DNA of 64,000 bases from Alphaproteobacteria bacterium (GTDB lineage: Bacteria > Pseudomonadota > Alphaproteobacteria > DSM-16000 > Inquilinaceae): the NCBI GenBank assembly GCA_028277405.1, contig JANQGH010000030.1:48423-112422 (forward strand), read 5' to 3'. This document shows, one piece after another, positions 26,285 through 35,527 of this stretch. A model generated the notes under the pieces. That model saw only the letters and a list, made by a program, of their open reading frames with translations. It was not told the DNA's origin and searched no databases. Made by a program: the position numbers and the translations under genes. The stretch's first letter is position 1; each line of letters starts with the position of its first letter.

Positions 26285-26406
26285 CGACGGTTACTCGCAC
26301 AGTGGCGGGCGGCGATCATACCACCTCGCAGCAACCTGCCGCCAATTCAGCGGAAAATCCATCCCGGCCTGTGCTTTTGGGCCGAGGAGCGCTATATGGC
26401 TGCGTC

Positions 26407-26598
26407 ATGAGTGGTATCTTTCTTGCCTTGGCCATCGCCGCCGCATTGGCAACCGTGGCAGTTCTAACCACCGGCCTCATCGGCATGGCGCGGGGCGGCG
26501 ACTTCAACCAACGCTACGGCAACCGGTTGATGCGCTGGCGCGTCGGCCTGCAAGCCGCCGCCATTGTCTTCCTGGCCCTGGCCATCTTCACCCGCTGA
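26407..26598 (+). CDS. HIG1-domain twin-transmembrane protein
   Basis: 63 residues: a membrane helix, a short loop with the family element RYGNRLMRWRVGLQA, and a second helix. This matches the hypoxia-induced gene 1 domain, associated with respiratory complexes in mitochondria and alphaproteobacteria. I take the ATG at 26407, which gives exactly the compact domain. The adenosyltransferase gene follows nine bases later, so they are probably cotranscribed, although no functional tie is known. Confidence 0.8.
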   Translation: MSGIFLALAIAAALATVAVLTTGLIGMARGGDFNQRYGNRLMRWRVGLQAAAIVFLALAIFTR

Positions 26599-26607
26599 GC
26601 ACCCCAG

Positions 26608-27177
26608 ATGGTTCAATTGACCCGGATTTACACGCGCGGCGGCGACAAGGGCAAAACGTCGCTGGGCGACGGAACGCGCCTTGCCAAGCACGCCAAGCGG
26701 GTCGCCGCCTACGGCACCGTCGATGAGGCAAACGCGACGCTGGGCATCGCGCGTCTGCATGTCGACCCGGGTACTGAAGCCGACACCATGCTCATGCGGA
26801 TCCAGAACGACATGTTCGATTTGGGCGCGGATCTCTGCACGCCGGAACAGAAGGACCCGCCCTACCCGCCTTTGCGCATGGTTGCCGCCCAGGTCACCCG
26901 CCTGGAGGCGGAGATCGACCAGATGAACGCGGACCTCTCGCCGCTGAAGAGCTTCGTGCTGCCGGGCGGCAGTGCCGCCTCCGCGCATCTGCATCTGGCC
27001 CGGACCATCATCCGCCGGGCCGAACGTCTGATGACGGAGCTGGCTGACGAGGAGGCGGTCAATCCTGTCGCCATCCAATACGTCAACCGGCTTTCCGACC
27101 ACGCCTTCGTTATGGCCCGCTGGCTGAACGACAAGGGTGCCGGCGATGTGCTCTGGGTGCCGGGCGAAAACCGCTAA
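26608..27177 (+). CDS. cob(I)yrinic acid a,c-diamide adenosyltransferase, PduO type
   Basis: 189 residues. Converts cob(I)alamin and ATP to adenosylcobalamin. Family motifs are present: TRGGDKGKTSLGDG near the N-terminus (ATP binding), VDEANATLG, DLGADLCTP, and the late RRAERLM...NPVAIQYVNRLSD segment. Length is standard for the PduO-type fold. The AdoCbl product is required by the class II ribonucleotide reductase at 41976-44237. No cobalamin riboswitch is visible upstream. Confidence 0.92.
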   Translation: MVQLTRIYTRGGDKGKTSLGDGTRLAKHAKRVAAYGTVDEANATLGIARLHVDPGTEADTMLMRIQNDMFDLGADLCTPEQKDPPYPPLRMVAAQVTRLEAEIDQMNADLSPLKSFVLPGGSAASAHLHLARTIIRRAERLMTELADEEAVNPVAIQYVNRLSDHAFVMARWLNDKGAGDVLWVPGENR

Positions 27178-27295
27178 GCCCTGCCGCCTGCCGCCAGGCA
27201 CCAGCCGACGCTGATTGACAGCCCGCGGGACAGCCAATAGTCTGCCGCCCCCTTTGTTGCAGTGCAAAAATCGTTGGGCAGGAGCGAAACGGGTT

Positions 27296-28183
27296 ATGAC
27301 CCAGGCGGCGGACATCAAGAAGATCGGCATCATCGGATCGGGCCAGATGGGTGGAGGCATTGCCCAGGTCTGCGCTGTCGGGGGTTTTGACGTCTATCTC
27401 GCCGATATCAGCGAGGACGCACTGGACAGGGCCAAGGCCCTGATCGCCAAACGGCTCGGTCGGCAGGTCGACAAGGGTACGCTGTCGGCCGAGGATCGCG
27501 ACGCGGCGCTGGCGCGGGTCGCGACCGGACAGGCCTATGAGGCGCTGGGCGAATGCCAATTGGTCATCGAGGCCGCGACCGAGGATGAAGACGTCAAGCG
27601 CGCGATCTTCAAGGAGCTGGTGCCCCATCTAAACAAGGATGCGCTGATCGCGACCAACACGTCGTCGATATCGATCACGCGCATGGCGGCGATCACCGAC
27701 CGCCCGGAACGCTTCATCGGCATGCATTTCATGAATCCGGTCCCGGTCATGAAGCTGGTCGAGATCATTCGCGGCATCGCCACCAGCGAGGAAACCTTCA
27801 ACACGGTGCGCGACCTGGCCATCGCGCTCGGCAAGACCACCGCGATGGCGGAGGATTTTCCAGCCTTCATCGTCAACCGTATCCTACTGCCGATGATCAA
27901 CGAGGCGGTCTACACGCTTTATGAAGGCGTCGGTTCAGTCGAATCCATCGACACCGCGATCAAGCTGGGCGCAAACCACCCGATGGGACCGCTGGAGCTG
28001 GCCGATTTCATCGGGCTGGACACCTGCCTATCGATCATGAACGTGCTCTATGACGGGCTGGCCGACAGCAAGTATCGCCCCTGTCCCTTGCTGGTGAAGT
28101 ATGTCGAAGCCGGCTGGCTCGGCCGAAAGGTCGGCCGCGGCTTTTACGATTACTCCGGCGAAACCCCGGTACCGACGAGGTAA
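27296..28183 (+). CDS. 3-hydroxybutyryl-CoA (3-hydroxyacyl-CoA) dehydrogenase
   Basis: 295 residues. Rossmann NAD-binding motif IIGSGQMGGGIAQ at 12-24, then the catalytic region HFMNPVPVMKLVEI with the conserved His, and a helical C-terminal dimerisation domain containing NHPMGPLELADFIGLD. Oxidises 3-hydroxyacyl-CoA, probably 3-hydroxybutyryl-CoA, in fatty-acid or polyhydroxybutyrate metabolism. Start ATG 27296 follows GGAG. The DUF1330 gene starts six bases later. Confidence 0.9.
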   Translation: MTQAADIKKIGIIGSGQMGGGIAQVCAVGGFDVYLADISEDALDRAKALIAKRLGRQVDKGTLSAEDRDAALARVATGQAYEALGECQLVIEAATEDEDVKRAIFKELVPHLNKDALIATNTSSISITRMAAITDRPERFIGMHFMNPVPVMKLVEIIRGIATSEETFNTVRDLAIALGKTTAMAEDFPAFIVNRILLPMINEAVYTLYEGVGSVESIDTAIKLGANHPMGPLELADFIGLDTCLSIMNVLYDGLADSKYRPCPLLVKYVEAGWLGRKVGRGFYDYSGETPVPTR

Positions 28184-28189
28184 GAGCCC

Positions 28190-28483
28190 GTGACCGCGTA
28201 TCTGATCGCCGACTTGACCACCCACGATGCCGATCTGGCGGCAGAGTATCGCCGCCAGGTTACGCCGCTGATCGCCAAACATGGCGGCACCTACATGGCG
28301 CGGGGCGGCGACGTCCGGACCCTGGAGGGCGATTGGGCACCCGGCAGGTTGGTCATCGTAGCATTCCCCTCCATGGCGGCCGCCCAGGCCTTCTACGACG
28401 ACCCGGCATACGGGCCGGTAATGGAGCTGCGCCAGCGATCAGCCAGTGGCAGCGTCGTGCTGGTCGAGGGCATGCAAGGCTAG
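28190..28483 (+). CDS. DUF1330 family protein
   Basis: 97 residues of a ferredoxin-like (dimeric alpha-beta barrel) fold. The family pattern is clear: KHGGTYMARGG, then RLVIVAFPSMAAAQAFYDDPAY. Members bind small molecules or act as unspecified isomerases or monooxygenases; function here unknown. GTG start, translated directly after the dehydrogenase. The TetR gene follows 63 bases on and may be cotranscribed. Confidence 0.85.
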   Translation: MTAYLIADLTTHDADLAAEYRRQVTPLIAKHGGTYMARGGDVRTLEGDWAPGRLVIVAFPSMAAAQAFYDDPAYGPVMELRQRSASGSVVLVEGMQG

Positions 28484-28546
28484 GCAATCGAGGCCGCATT
28501 GCGCGCGGGCATTTCCCTGACCGCTCGCAGGGGCTAGATATCATGT

Positions 28547-29191
28547 ATGGATCGGCAGAAGGGTTATGGCGGGCGCGGCGGCCGGCGGGGCTATCATCAC
28601 GGCAATCTGCGTGAAGCCTTGATCAACGCCGCGCTCGGCCTGATTTCGGAAAAAGGCACGGCGGGCTTCACCTTCGCCGACGCCGCCCGCGCGGCCGGCG
28701 TCAGCGCGGCGGCACCCTATCGACATTTCCGCGACCGCGACGCGCTGATGGCCGACGTCGCGCAACGCGGCTTCGAACAGCTTGAGGGCGATCTGGCGCT
28801 GGCTGCGGCAAAGGGCGATCAATCGCCGGTCGCGGTGATCGACCGCATCGCGCGCGCCTATCTGGATTTCACCCGACGCGAGCCGGCGCAGTTTTCCGCC
28901 ATGTTCGAGTCCGGCCAGGTGTTCACCGAAAGCAGCGACGTCCGCCTGGCGGCCGATCGGGTCTTCAACGTCATGCTCGACGCCTGCAAAACCTTGGTGG
29001 AGACGCAACCGGCCGATCAGCGCGCGCCGGCCATGATGATCGCGTTGCACATCAATGCCCTGACCCACGGCGTGGCATCCTTGTTTGCCCGCGGCGACGA
29101 AAGCCGGCGGCCGATCCCCATGCCGCCAGAGCAACTGCTGGAGGCCGGCATCCTGGTCTATCTGGAAGGCCTGGGCATTAACGCGGACTGA
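28547..29191 (+). CDS. TetR/AcrR family regulator with WHG-type C-terminal domain
   Basis: 214 residues. The N-terminal helix-turn-helix is unmistakable: FTFADAARAAGVSAAAPYRHFRDRDALMADV (region about 42-72). The C-terminal ligand domain resembles the WHG subgroup. An unusual Gly/Arg-rich leader (residues 5-20) precedes the DNA-binding domain. It lies downstream of the hydroxyacyl-CoA dehydrogenase and DUF1330 genes, so regulation of acyl-CoA metabolism is possible but unproven. Confidence 0.88.
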   Translation: MDRQKGYGGRGGRRGYHHGNLREALINAALGLISEKGTAGFTFADAARAAGVSAAAPYRHFRDRDALMADVAQRGFEQLEGDLALAAAKGDQSPVAVIDRIARAYLDFTRREPAQFSAMFESGQVFTESSDVRLAADRVFNVMLDACKTLVETQPADQRAPAMMIALHINALTHGVASLFARGDESRRPIPMPPEQLLEAGILVYLEGLGINAD

Positions 29192-29416
29192 CGCCGGCGC
29201 CACTGAAAATAGCCGCGCCTATCCCCACATAGTGTAGGGACTTATGCCATAGGGGCCGAGAAATCGTCGGCTTTTCAAATGGTTAGAGAAAGCCATCAGA
29301 CGGGTAAAAATCGTGATCGCCTTCCCTTGAAAAGAGCGCATGGCTGCCAATCTATGTGAATGTCAAAAACATTAACATTGGCCGACTTGGGGCCGAACTG
29401 GAGAGTGAGGAAAGAA

Positions 29417-29866
29417 ATGTCGAGCGTGACAGCAAAGCTGGATGATTTCGGCCTGCCTGGTTGGATCGCTGTGACAGTGCTGGCTTTCATTGTCTTTTGG
29501 CCGCTTGGGCTGGCGCTGCTGGTTTACCTTTTCTGGAGTGGACGAATGAGCTTTGGTTCCCATCGCGGCATGTGCGGCTGGAAGGGCCGCATGTCGGACA
29601 ACATGCACCGCTGGCGCGATTCGCACCGCGGCCGCTACTCAAGCGGTAACGATGCCTTCGATGAGTATCGCGAGCAGACCCTGGATCGGCTCGAAGAAGA
29701 GCAGAAGGAGTTCCAGGACTTCCTGAAGCAGCTCCGCTCGGCGAAGGATCGGGCCGAGTTCGACCAGTTCATGGCCAATCGCCGCTCACGGCCGAACGGC
29801 AATGGCAATGGCGGCAGCCCGTCGACCAACGGTCCCGAAGCGCCCGAACAGCCGTCGCAGGCGTAA
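29417..29866 (+). CDS. DUF2852 family membrane protein
   Basis: 149 residues. One strong membrane helix (about 15-40, WIAVTVLAFIVFWPLGLALL), then a cytoplasmic region with NDAFDEYREQTLDRLEEEQKEF, a charged coiled coil (about 80-125), and an Asn/Gly/Pro-rich tail. This is the standard DUF2852 layout. ATG 29417 has GAGG exactly six bases upstream; an in-frame ATG at 29360 lacks one. A strong intrinsic terminator follows. Confidence 0.85.
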   Translation: MSSVTAKLDDFGLPGWIAVTVLAFIVFWPLGLALLVYLFWSGRMSFGSHRGMCGWKGRMSDNMHRWRDSHRGRYSSGNDAFDEYREQTLDRLEEEQKEFQDFLKQLRSAKDRAEFDQFMANRRSRPNGNGNGGSPSTNGPEAPEQPSQA

Positions 29867-29890
29867 ACGCGGCAAACCCGTTTTCTTCCA

Positions 29891-29925
29891 GGCGGAAAGG
29901 TTGCAACAGCCTTTCCGCCTTTTTT
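29891..29925 (+). terminator. intrinsic terminator after the DUF2852 gene
   Basis: Perfect ten-base-pair stem GGCGGAAAGG / CCTTTCCGCC with a nine-base loop, followed by six consecutive T. A textbook rho-independent terminator, 25 bases after the stop codon. Confidence 0.9.
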
Positions 29926-29965
29926 GCGCGGTTAGCTGCGGAAGACAGCCCGCAACATCCGGGCA

Positions 29966-30970
29966 ATGACGCAATCGGGGATGGATCAGGGGATGAAACG
30001 AAGGCTGACGACCGTGCTCTACGCGGCAGCCGACCGGCCGGACGCCAACGGTGACAGCGATGACGGCGTCTCCCTTGCCAGGCTGAACGGTTATCGCGCG
30101 TTGCTGGCCCAACAGTTCGAGCAGCGCGAAGGAAGACAGGTCAATCGCTGGGGGCATGCGGTCGTCGCGGAGTTTCCCAGCGTCGTCGAGGCCGTCCGCT
30201 GCGCCATCGATGTCCAACGCGCGGTCGCCAGCAAGAACGCGTCCCTGAACCGCGACGAGCGACTGTGGTTTCGCATCGGCATCAATCTCGGCGACGTCGT
30301 CCTCGATACCGGCGACGTCTATGGCGATGGCGTCAATGTCGCGGCACGCCTGGAGGCACTGGCGGAACCCGGCGGCATCGTGGTGTCCGGAACGGTGCAT
30401 GAGCTGACCCGCAAGCAGGTCGACGCCACCTTCGATTTCATCGGCGACAAGAAGGTCAAGAACATCGACGAGCCCGTCGCCAGCTATGCAGTCCGTGTCG
30501 AACGCAGCGACGAACGCGACGCGATGGCACAAGCTGCGTCGGACGCCGAAACGGCATCAAAGCTGCAACATCTTGCTGCGCGCGCCGAGGCCGCATGGTC
30601 CTGGCTGAAGGCCCAGCCGAAGTCCGTGCGCTATGCGGCCGGCCTTATCGGTCTCTTCATTGTCCTGAACGCCCTGTTCGGCGGCATTGCGAACCCATGG
30701 TTCGTCGCGCCCTCGATCCCGCTGGCGCTTTACATCTATCTTCGCGCGCGCCGGCCAACGGGCGCGGAGACCCCGCGCAGTTGGCCCGACGAGGCGGCCC
30801 TGCCGGATTTCAAAAGCGCTCGTTGTCGCTGGCAGAAGCGTCGGTCAGTCGGTGATCGGACCGGTGCCGACGCGGGGCAGGACGCGGCCGCCATCGGCCA
30901 TGGCAACGATGATGATGATCTCGTCGGGCCGCGGACCGTCCGGCATCGACACGGTCATCGTGTCGAATGA
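29966..30970 (+). CDS. degenerate class III adenylate/guanylate cyclase-like membrane protein
   Basis: 334 residues. Residues about 10-165 align with a class III cyclase domain: VEAVRCAIDVQRAV, GINLGDVV, GDGVNVAARLEALAEPGGI and a VKNIDEPV end. Both catalytic metal positions seem lost: the usual ADVVGYS strand reads LYAAADRPD, and the usual GDG turn reads GHA (residues 63-65). The transition-state Asn and Arg in NVAAR remain. Two membrane helices follow (about 222-262). The last 45 residues overlap the convergent PF06684 gene antisense and look unlike protein sequence. Another frame would stop near 30855, so a frameshift or loss of the original stop is likely. Probably a non-catalytic nucleotide-binding or regulatory protein. 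Confidence 0.75.
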   Translation: MTQSGMDQGMKRRLTTVLYAAADRPDANGDSDDGVSLARLNGYRALLAQQFEQREGRQVNRWGHAVVAEFPSVVEAVRCAIDVQRAVASKNASLNRDERLWFRIGINLGDVVLDTGDVYGDGVNVAARLEALAEPGGIVVSGTVHELTRKQVDATFDFIGDKKVKNIDEPVASYAVRVERSDERDAMAQAASDAETASKLQHLAARAEAAWSWLKAQPKSVRYAAGLIGLFIVLNALFGGIANPWFVAPSIPLALYIYLRARRPTGAETPRSWPDEAALPDFKSARCRWQKRRSVGDRTGADAGQDAAAIGHGNDDDDLVGPRTVRHRHGHRVE

Positions 30971-31420
30971 CCCAAACACCCAGACATCGTCCTTGTCGCC
31001 TAGGGGCACGTCGATGGCGCTGCCCATCGTGCCGAGCTTGCAGTTCGACGGAATGATTGCCTTGCCGCCGCCGACGGCGGTGCGCATCGGCTTGCCCAGC
31101 TTCGGGTGAATGGTGGCCGCCCCGTGCTCCACCTGGCCGTCGACGCCGACCAGCGCGGCCTTGCCGTAGGAGCAGGCGGGCCCGTCCAACATGGCCGCCA
31201 AATCGGCCCCGACACGCGCGCCTGCCTCCTTGCCAAAGTCGAACAGCGGGCTGAGATCGTCGACATAGCCCTTGCCAGCAAAGGGGTTACGGCAACAGAC
31301 AAGCGCCGCGGCGCGGCAGATCGGCCGGTCCAGCCGTTGGTCGGCCTCGGCGAAGACCAGTTCCTTGGCGAAACTGATCTTGCGGATGTCCATGTGCGTT
31401 CCCGCTGGCTCGGCACTCAT
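30845..31420 (-). CDS. amino acid synthesis family protein (PF06684)
   Basis: 191 residues resembling the PF06684 family: MDIRKISFAKELVFAEA at the start, CRNPFAGKGYVDDLSPLF, GKAALVGVDGQVEHGAA, and a C-terminal PDGPRPDEIIIIVAMA. These proteins occur in amidohydrolase or amino-acid gene clusters but lack a demonstrated reaction that I can cite. The start overlaps the stop of the upstream ytoQ-like gene (ATGA), so the two are translated together. An internal ATG nine codons in is possible. Its 3' end overlaps the cyclase-like gene by 126 bases. Confidence 0.82.
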   Translation of the reverse strand: MSAEPAGTHMDIRKISFAKELVFAEADQRLDRPICRAAALVCCRNPFAGKGYVDDLSPLFDFGKEAGARVGADLAAMLDGPACSYGKAALVGVDGQVEHGAATIHPKLGKPMRTAVGGGKAIIPSNCKLGTMGSAIDVPLGDKDDVWVFGSFDTMTVSMPDGPRPDEIIIIVAMADGGRVLPRVGTGPITD

Positions 31421-31911
31421 TCCGCAGCGTGAGCCTGCGCACCCCGGCCCGGCAACTCACCCCGGATAACGTAGGCAAGGGCTTGCACCACCTGCTCCGG
31501 CTGGCGCGCCACTGCGCAGGCCGCGCCGTCGACCTCCTTCAGCGCATGGTCGTGGTCTTCCGGATGCAGGGTGATGATCGGCTTGCCAAGGGCAGCCGCG
31601 TAGCCCGCGTCGAAGGCCGCATTCCACTGCTTGTACCGCTCGCCGAAACGGACTACGACGATGTCCGCAGCCTCAAGCAGGCTGGAGGTTCGGATCGCAT
31701 TCAACTGCGCGCCTTTGCGGTCGTGCCAGAACTTGCTGGCCTCCGGCCCGAAAATGGCGACCCCGCAATCGTCGGAACTGGCGTGATCGGTTACCGGCGA
31801 TGACAAGTCGACCGGCAGGTCGGCGGCCGCGACGCCCGCCGTGATCCGGTCCCGCCAGTCGCTGTGGATTTCTCCCGACAGGTAGACCTGCCAACGCTTG
31901 CTGTTCATCAC
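31417..31911 (-). CDS. ytoQ: YtoQ family protein
   Basis: 164 residues similar to YtoQ, a member of the nucleoside 2-deoxyribosyltransferase-like fold: VYLSGEIHSDWRD at the start, CGVAIFGPEASKFWHDRKGA in the middle, and RFGERYKQWNAAFDAGYA. Function is not established. Two consecutive ATG codons start the gene. It forms a two-gene unit with the PF06684 protein. Confidence 0.85.
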   Translation of the reverse strand: MMNSKRWQVYLSGEIHSDWRDRITAGVAAADLPVDLSSPVTDHASSDDCGVAIFGPEASKFWHDRKGAQLNAIRTSSLLEAADIVVVRFGERYKQWNAAFDAGYAAALGKPIITLHPEDHDHALKEVDGAACAVARQPEQVVQALAYVIRGELPGRGAQAHAAE

Positions 31912-32027
31912 TCCGACCTTTCGCTGGAGCCCCGGACACCCGTTCGGGACATCATCTGACTTGACCGGTCTATCTTACGTCGAAGAACCGGGATGGGCAC
32001 CGTTTTTGCGGTACATGCCCCACTGCG

Positions 32028-32597
32028 TCAGCCGGCTTGCTCGACATAGTAGCGCATCAGCGCGATCGCCTCGTCGGCATGCCAGTCGGCCGCGCCTTGC
32101 AACGTACCCACCCAGTCGCCGTCGGCATCGATGACAACCGTCGTGGGCAGGCCGTAGGCGTCAAAGGCTCCCGGCGCGCGACCACTGGTATCGAAATAGC
32201 GCGCCAAATGGGTCAGATCGTGCTGAGCGAAGAACGGATCGACGATCTCGGCGCCTTCCCGGTCGATCGACAGCGCCAGGACCTCGAAATCCTCGCCGCC
32301 CAGGGTCGCCTGAAGCGCGTCAAGCTCCGGCATTTCGCGGATGCAGGGGCCGCACCAGGTCGCCCAGAAGTTCAGGAGAACGACCTTGCCCTCGAAATCG
32401 GCCAGCGTTAAGTGGTTGCCCGCCTCGTCGGAAAAGCTAATGTCAGGCGCCGGTTGCGGGGCGCGCGGCTCGTACGCGACAACCGCCCCCTCGATCGGCG
32501 GCTCGTCGGTGGGCGTCGCGAGAACCCAAACGGCGACGCCGACCGCCACCGCCGCAACAGCAACCGCGCCCCAGCGCAGCCCTTTCGACACGTTCAT
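32028..32597 (-). CDS. TlpA-like thiol:disulfide oxidoreductase
   Basis: 189 residues: one N-terminal membrane anchor (about 8-27), then a thioredoxin fold facing the periplasm with the active site WATWCGPC, the cis-Pro region [12 protein letters not shown], and the LNFWATW strand. This is the TlpA/ResA type, which reduces periplasmic disulfides, often in cytochrome maturation. I choose ATG 32597; another at 32624 would overlap the start of argH. The 12-base divergent gap means that the promoters must lie within the opposing genes. Confidence 0.87.
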   Translation of the reverse strand: MNVSKGLRWGAVAVAAVAVGVAVWVLATPTDEPPIEGAVVAYEPRAPQPAPDISFSDEAGNHLTLADFEGKVVLLNFWATWCGPCIREMPELDALQATLGGEDFEVLALSIDREGAEIVDPFFAQHDLTHLARYFDTSGRAPGAFDAYGLPTTVVIDADGDWVGTLQGAADWHADEAIALMRYYVEQAG

Positions 32598-32609
32598 CGA
32601 GACCCATCC

Positions 32610-34049
32610 ATGGCCAAAGATCATCCTTCCAGCCCCATAGATACGGACGGACAGGCGGCCAACAAGCTGTGGGGCGGCCGTTTCGCCGGCGGGCCGGCCG
32701 ACATCATGCAGGAGATCAACGCCTCAATCGGCTTCGATGCCAGGCTGGCGGGCCAAGATGTCGCGGGCTCAAAGGCGCATGCGGCCATGCTGGCCAAGCA
32801 GAACATCATCTCGGAAGCCGACGCCAAGGCCATCATCGACGGCCTGGATGCGATCGAAGCCGATATCGCCAACGGCACGTTCACATTTTCGACAGCGCTG
32901 GAAGACATCCATATGAATGTCGAGGCGGCGCTGGCCGACCGTATCGGCCCGGCCGCCGGCAGACTGCACACGGCGCGCAGCCGCAACGACCAGGTCGCCA
33001 CCGACTTCCGGCTCTACGTTCGGGAAGCGCTGGACCGGCTGGACGCGGCCTTGCGTGAGGTCCAAGCGGCCCTGATCGACCAGTCGGATGCCCACGCGGC
33101 CACCGTCATGCCGGGCTTTACCCATCTGCAATCGGCGCAGCCGGTCACGTTCGGCCACCACCTGCTGGCCTATGTCGAGATGTTGGGCCGGGACCGCAGC
33201 CGTGTTGCGGACGCCCGCGCCCGCATGAACGAATGCCCGCTGGGCTCCGCGGCGCTGGCCGGCACGCCGTTTCCGATCGATCGGCACGCGACCGCCGCCG
33301 CACTCGGCTTCGACAGGCCGACGGCCAACTCGCTGGACAGTGTCTCGGACCGAGACTTTGCGTTGGACTATCTGGCGACTGCAGCCATCGCGGCAATGCA
33401 CCTGTCCCGGCTGGCGGAAGAAATCGTCATCTGGACGTCGGACGCCTTCGGCTTCGTCCGGTTGTCCGATGCGTTTTCCACCGGATCATCGATCATGCCG
33501 CAAAAGCGCAACCCGGACGCGGCGGAGCTGGTGCGGGCCAAGACCGGCCGCATCGTGGGCGCCCTGGTCGGCCTGCTAACGGTCATGAAAGGCTTGCCGC
33601 TCGCCTACCAGAAGGACATGCAGGAAGACAAGGAGCCGGTCTTCGACGCCGACCAGACGATCATGCTGGCGACCGCCGCCATGGCCGGCATGATCGCCGA
33701 CCTGACCGTCAACAAGGATGCCATGAGCCAGGCGGCGCGAACCGGCTTTCCCACGGCGACCGACCTGGCCGACTGGCTGGTGCGCAGCCTCGACATGCCC
33801 TTCCGTCAGGCCCATCACGTCACCGGGCGCATCGTGGCGCTGGCGGAAGACAAGGGCTGTGATTTGTCCGACCTTGACCTCGGCGAGATGCAGAAGGTCG
33901 AACCCGGCATTTCGCAAGACGTCTTTGACGTGCTAAGCGTCGAGGCCTCCGTCGCCAGCCGGGCCAGTTTCGGCGGCACCGCGCCCGATGCCGTTCGGGG
34001 TGCGGCAAAGGCGGCACGCCGACGTTTTCTGGACGAGACCACCGACTAG
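32610..34049 (+). CDS. argH: argininosuccinate lyase
   Basis: 479 residues. Final step of arginine synthesis: argininosuccinate to arginine and fumarate. N-terminal [22 protein letters not shown], and the fumarase-superfamily signature [12 protein letters not shown] are all present, and the length is normal. It opens the conserved alphaproteobacterial run argH-lptM-lysA-TIGR02302. Confidence 0.96.
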   Translation: MAKDHPSSPIDTDGQAANKLWGGRFAGGPADIMQEINASIGFDARLAGQDVAGSKAHAAMLAKQNIISEADAKAIIDGLDAIEADIANGTFTFSTALEDIHMNVEAALADRIGPAAGRLHTARSRNDQVATDFRLYVREALDRLDAALREVQAALIDQSDAHAATVMPGFTHLQSAQPVTFGHHLLAYVEMLGRDRSRVADARARMNECPLGSAALAGTPFPIDRHATAAALGFDRPTANSLDSVSDRDFALDYLATAAIAAMHLSRLAEEIVIWTSDAFGFVRLSDAFSTGSSIMPQKRNPDAAELVRAKTGRIVGALVGLLTVMKGLPLAYQKDMQEDKEPVFDADQTIMLATAAMAGMIADLTVNKDAMSQAARTGFPTATDLADWLVRSLDMPFRQAHHVTGRIVALAEDKGCDLSDLDLGEMQKVEPGISQDVFDVLSVEASVASRASFGGTAPDAVRGAAKAARRRFLDETTD

Positions 34050-34065
34050 GAGCCCGTTGCCACCC

Positions 34066-34218
34066 GTGTCCAACTTCCTACGCCGCTGGCGATTTCCGAT
34101 GCTCGTTCTTCTGGCCGTATCGCTGACGGTCACGGCCTGCGGCCGCCGGCCGGCCAATGTCAGTGCGCCGCAGGGTGAGCAGGAAGACACCTTCCCCGGC
34201 CGCTATCCGGCCTACTGA
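34066..34218 (+). CDS. small lipoprotein, LptM/YifL-like
   Basis: 50 residues. A lipoprotein signal with basic N-terminus and lipobox LTVTAC, followed by GRRPAN and a short polar tail. GTG at 34066 gives the basic signal-peptide start; an ATG at 34099 would leave too short a signal. Small lipoproteins in the argH-lysA gap are typical in alphaproteobacteria and are related to LptM, which helps maturation of the LptD/LptE lipopolysaccharide translocon in Escherichia coli. Function here is inferred from position and size. Confidence 0.75.
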   Translation: MSNFLRRWRFPMLVLLAVSLTVTACGRRPANVSAPQGEQEDTFPGRYPAY

Positions 34219-34238
34219 CCGCGCCAGCGCTTCCCCCA

Positions 34239-35507
34239 ATGACCGGTTTCGCCTATCGCGGCGGCGTGCTGCACGCCGAGGACATCCCGCTGCCGGCCAT
34301 CGCCGAGGCGGTGGGCACGCCCTGCTATGTCTATTCGACGGCCATCCTTCAGGACCGGTATCGCGCGTATGACAAGGCGCTCGGACCGCTCGGCGTGCGC
34401 ATCTGTTATGCCCTGAAGGCCAACTCCAACCAGGCGATCCTACGCCTGTTCGCCGAGGAAGGCGCCGGCATGGACGTGGTCAGCGACGGCGAGATGCGCC
34501 GGGCCCTTGCCGCCGGCGTCGCGCCCGATCGCATCGTCTTCTCCGGCGTCGGCAAGACCCGCGAGGAGCTGGTCGCCGCGCTGACGCAGAATCTTGCCCA
34601 GATCAACGTGGAGTCGCGCGAGGAACTGGCGCTGCTGAACGAGGTCGCCGGCTCGCTTGGTCGGCGGGCGCCGGTTGCGCTGCGCATCAACCCGGACGTT
34701 GACGCCCGTACCCATGTCAAGATCACGACGGGCCTGCGTGAGAACAAGTTCGGCATCGATATCGAGCACGCCGCCGAAGTCTATCGCCAGGCGGCCGAAC
34801 TGCCGAATATCGCGCCGCAAGGGCTGGCGGTGCATCTGGGCAGCCAGTTGCTGGACCTCGCGCCCTACCGCGACGCTTATCGCAAGCTGGCGGATCTGGT
34901 TCGCGCGCTGCGAGCGGACGGGCTGATCGTCGACAATCTCGATCTTGGCGGCGGCATCGGCATCAGCTACCAGGCCGGTGAAACCCCGCCAGATCTGGCG
35001 GCGTACGCCGACATCGTGCGCGAGATCCTGACACCGCTCGGCTGCCACATGATGGTCGAACCGGGTCGGTCGCTGGTCGGCGATGCCGGCATCCTCTTGA
35101 GCCGCGTGATCTATCGCAAGCACGGCCTCAGCCGCGATTTCCTGATCGTCGACGCGGCGATGAACGATCTGGTCCGTCCGGCCATGTACGACGCCTGGCA
35201 CGAAATTCTGCCCATTGCCGAACCAGCGCCGGATGCCGAATGCTCGGCGGTCGACATTGTCGGTCCGGTCTGCGAGAGCGGCGATACGTTTGCCAAGGAA
35301 CGTGCCGTGCCACCGCTGACCGACGGCGATCTGCTGGCGTTTTCGCAAGCAGGTGCATACAGCGCGGTCATGGCCTCGACCTACAACTCCCGACCGCTCG
35401 TGCCGGAGGTTCTGGTTCAGGACTCGGCCTTCGCGATCGTCAGAAAGCGGCCCACTTTCGAAGAGATGATCGCCTTGGAGACATCGCCGCCCTGGCAAAA
35501 GGACTGA
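34239..35507 (+). CDS. lysA: diaminopimelate decarboxylase
   Basis: 422 residues. PLP-dependent, fold type III: CYALKANSN holds the Schiff-base lysine; HLGSQLLD, LGGGIGISY and EPGRSLVGDAG line the active site; GPVCESGDTFA carries the cysteine that completes the dimeric site. Makes lysine from meso-diaminopimelate. It follows the small lipoprotein in the argH cluster. Confidence 0.96.
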   Translation: MTGFAYRGGVLHAEDIPLPAIAEAVGTPCYVYSTAILQDRYRAYDKALGPLGVRICYALKANSNQAILRLFAEEGAGMDVVSDGEMRRALAAGVAPDRIVFSGVGKTREELVAALTQNLAQINVESREELALLNEVAGSLGRRAPVALRINPDVDARTHVKITTGLRENKFGIDIEHAAEVYRQAAELPNIAPQGLAVHLGSQLLDLAPYRDAYRKLADLVRALRADGLIVDNLDLGGGIGISYQAGETPPDLAAYADIVREILTPLGCHMMVEPGRSLVGDAGILLSRVIYRKHGLSRDFLIVDAAMNDLVRPAMYDAWHEILPIAEPAPDAECSAVDIVGPVCESGDTFAKERAVPPLTDGDLLAFSQAGAYSAVMASTYNSRPLVPEVLVQDSAFAIVRKRPTFEEMIALETSPPWQKD

Positions 35508-35527
35508 AAAGGCACCAAACTTAGTCG

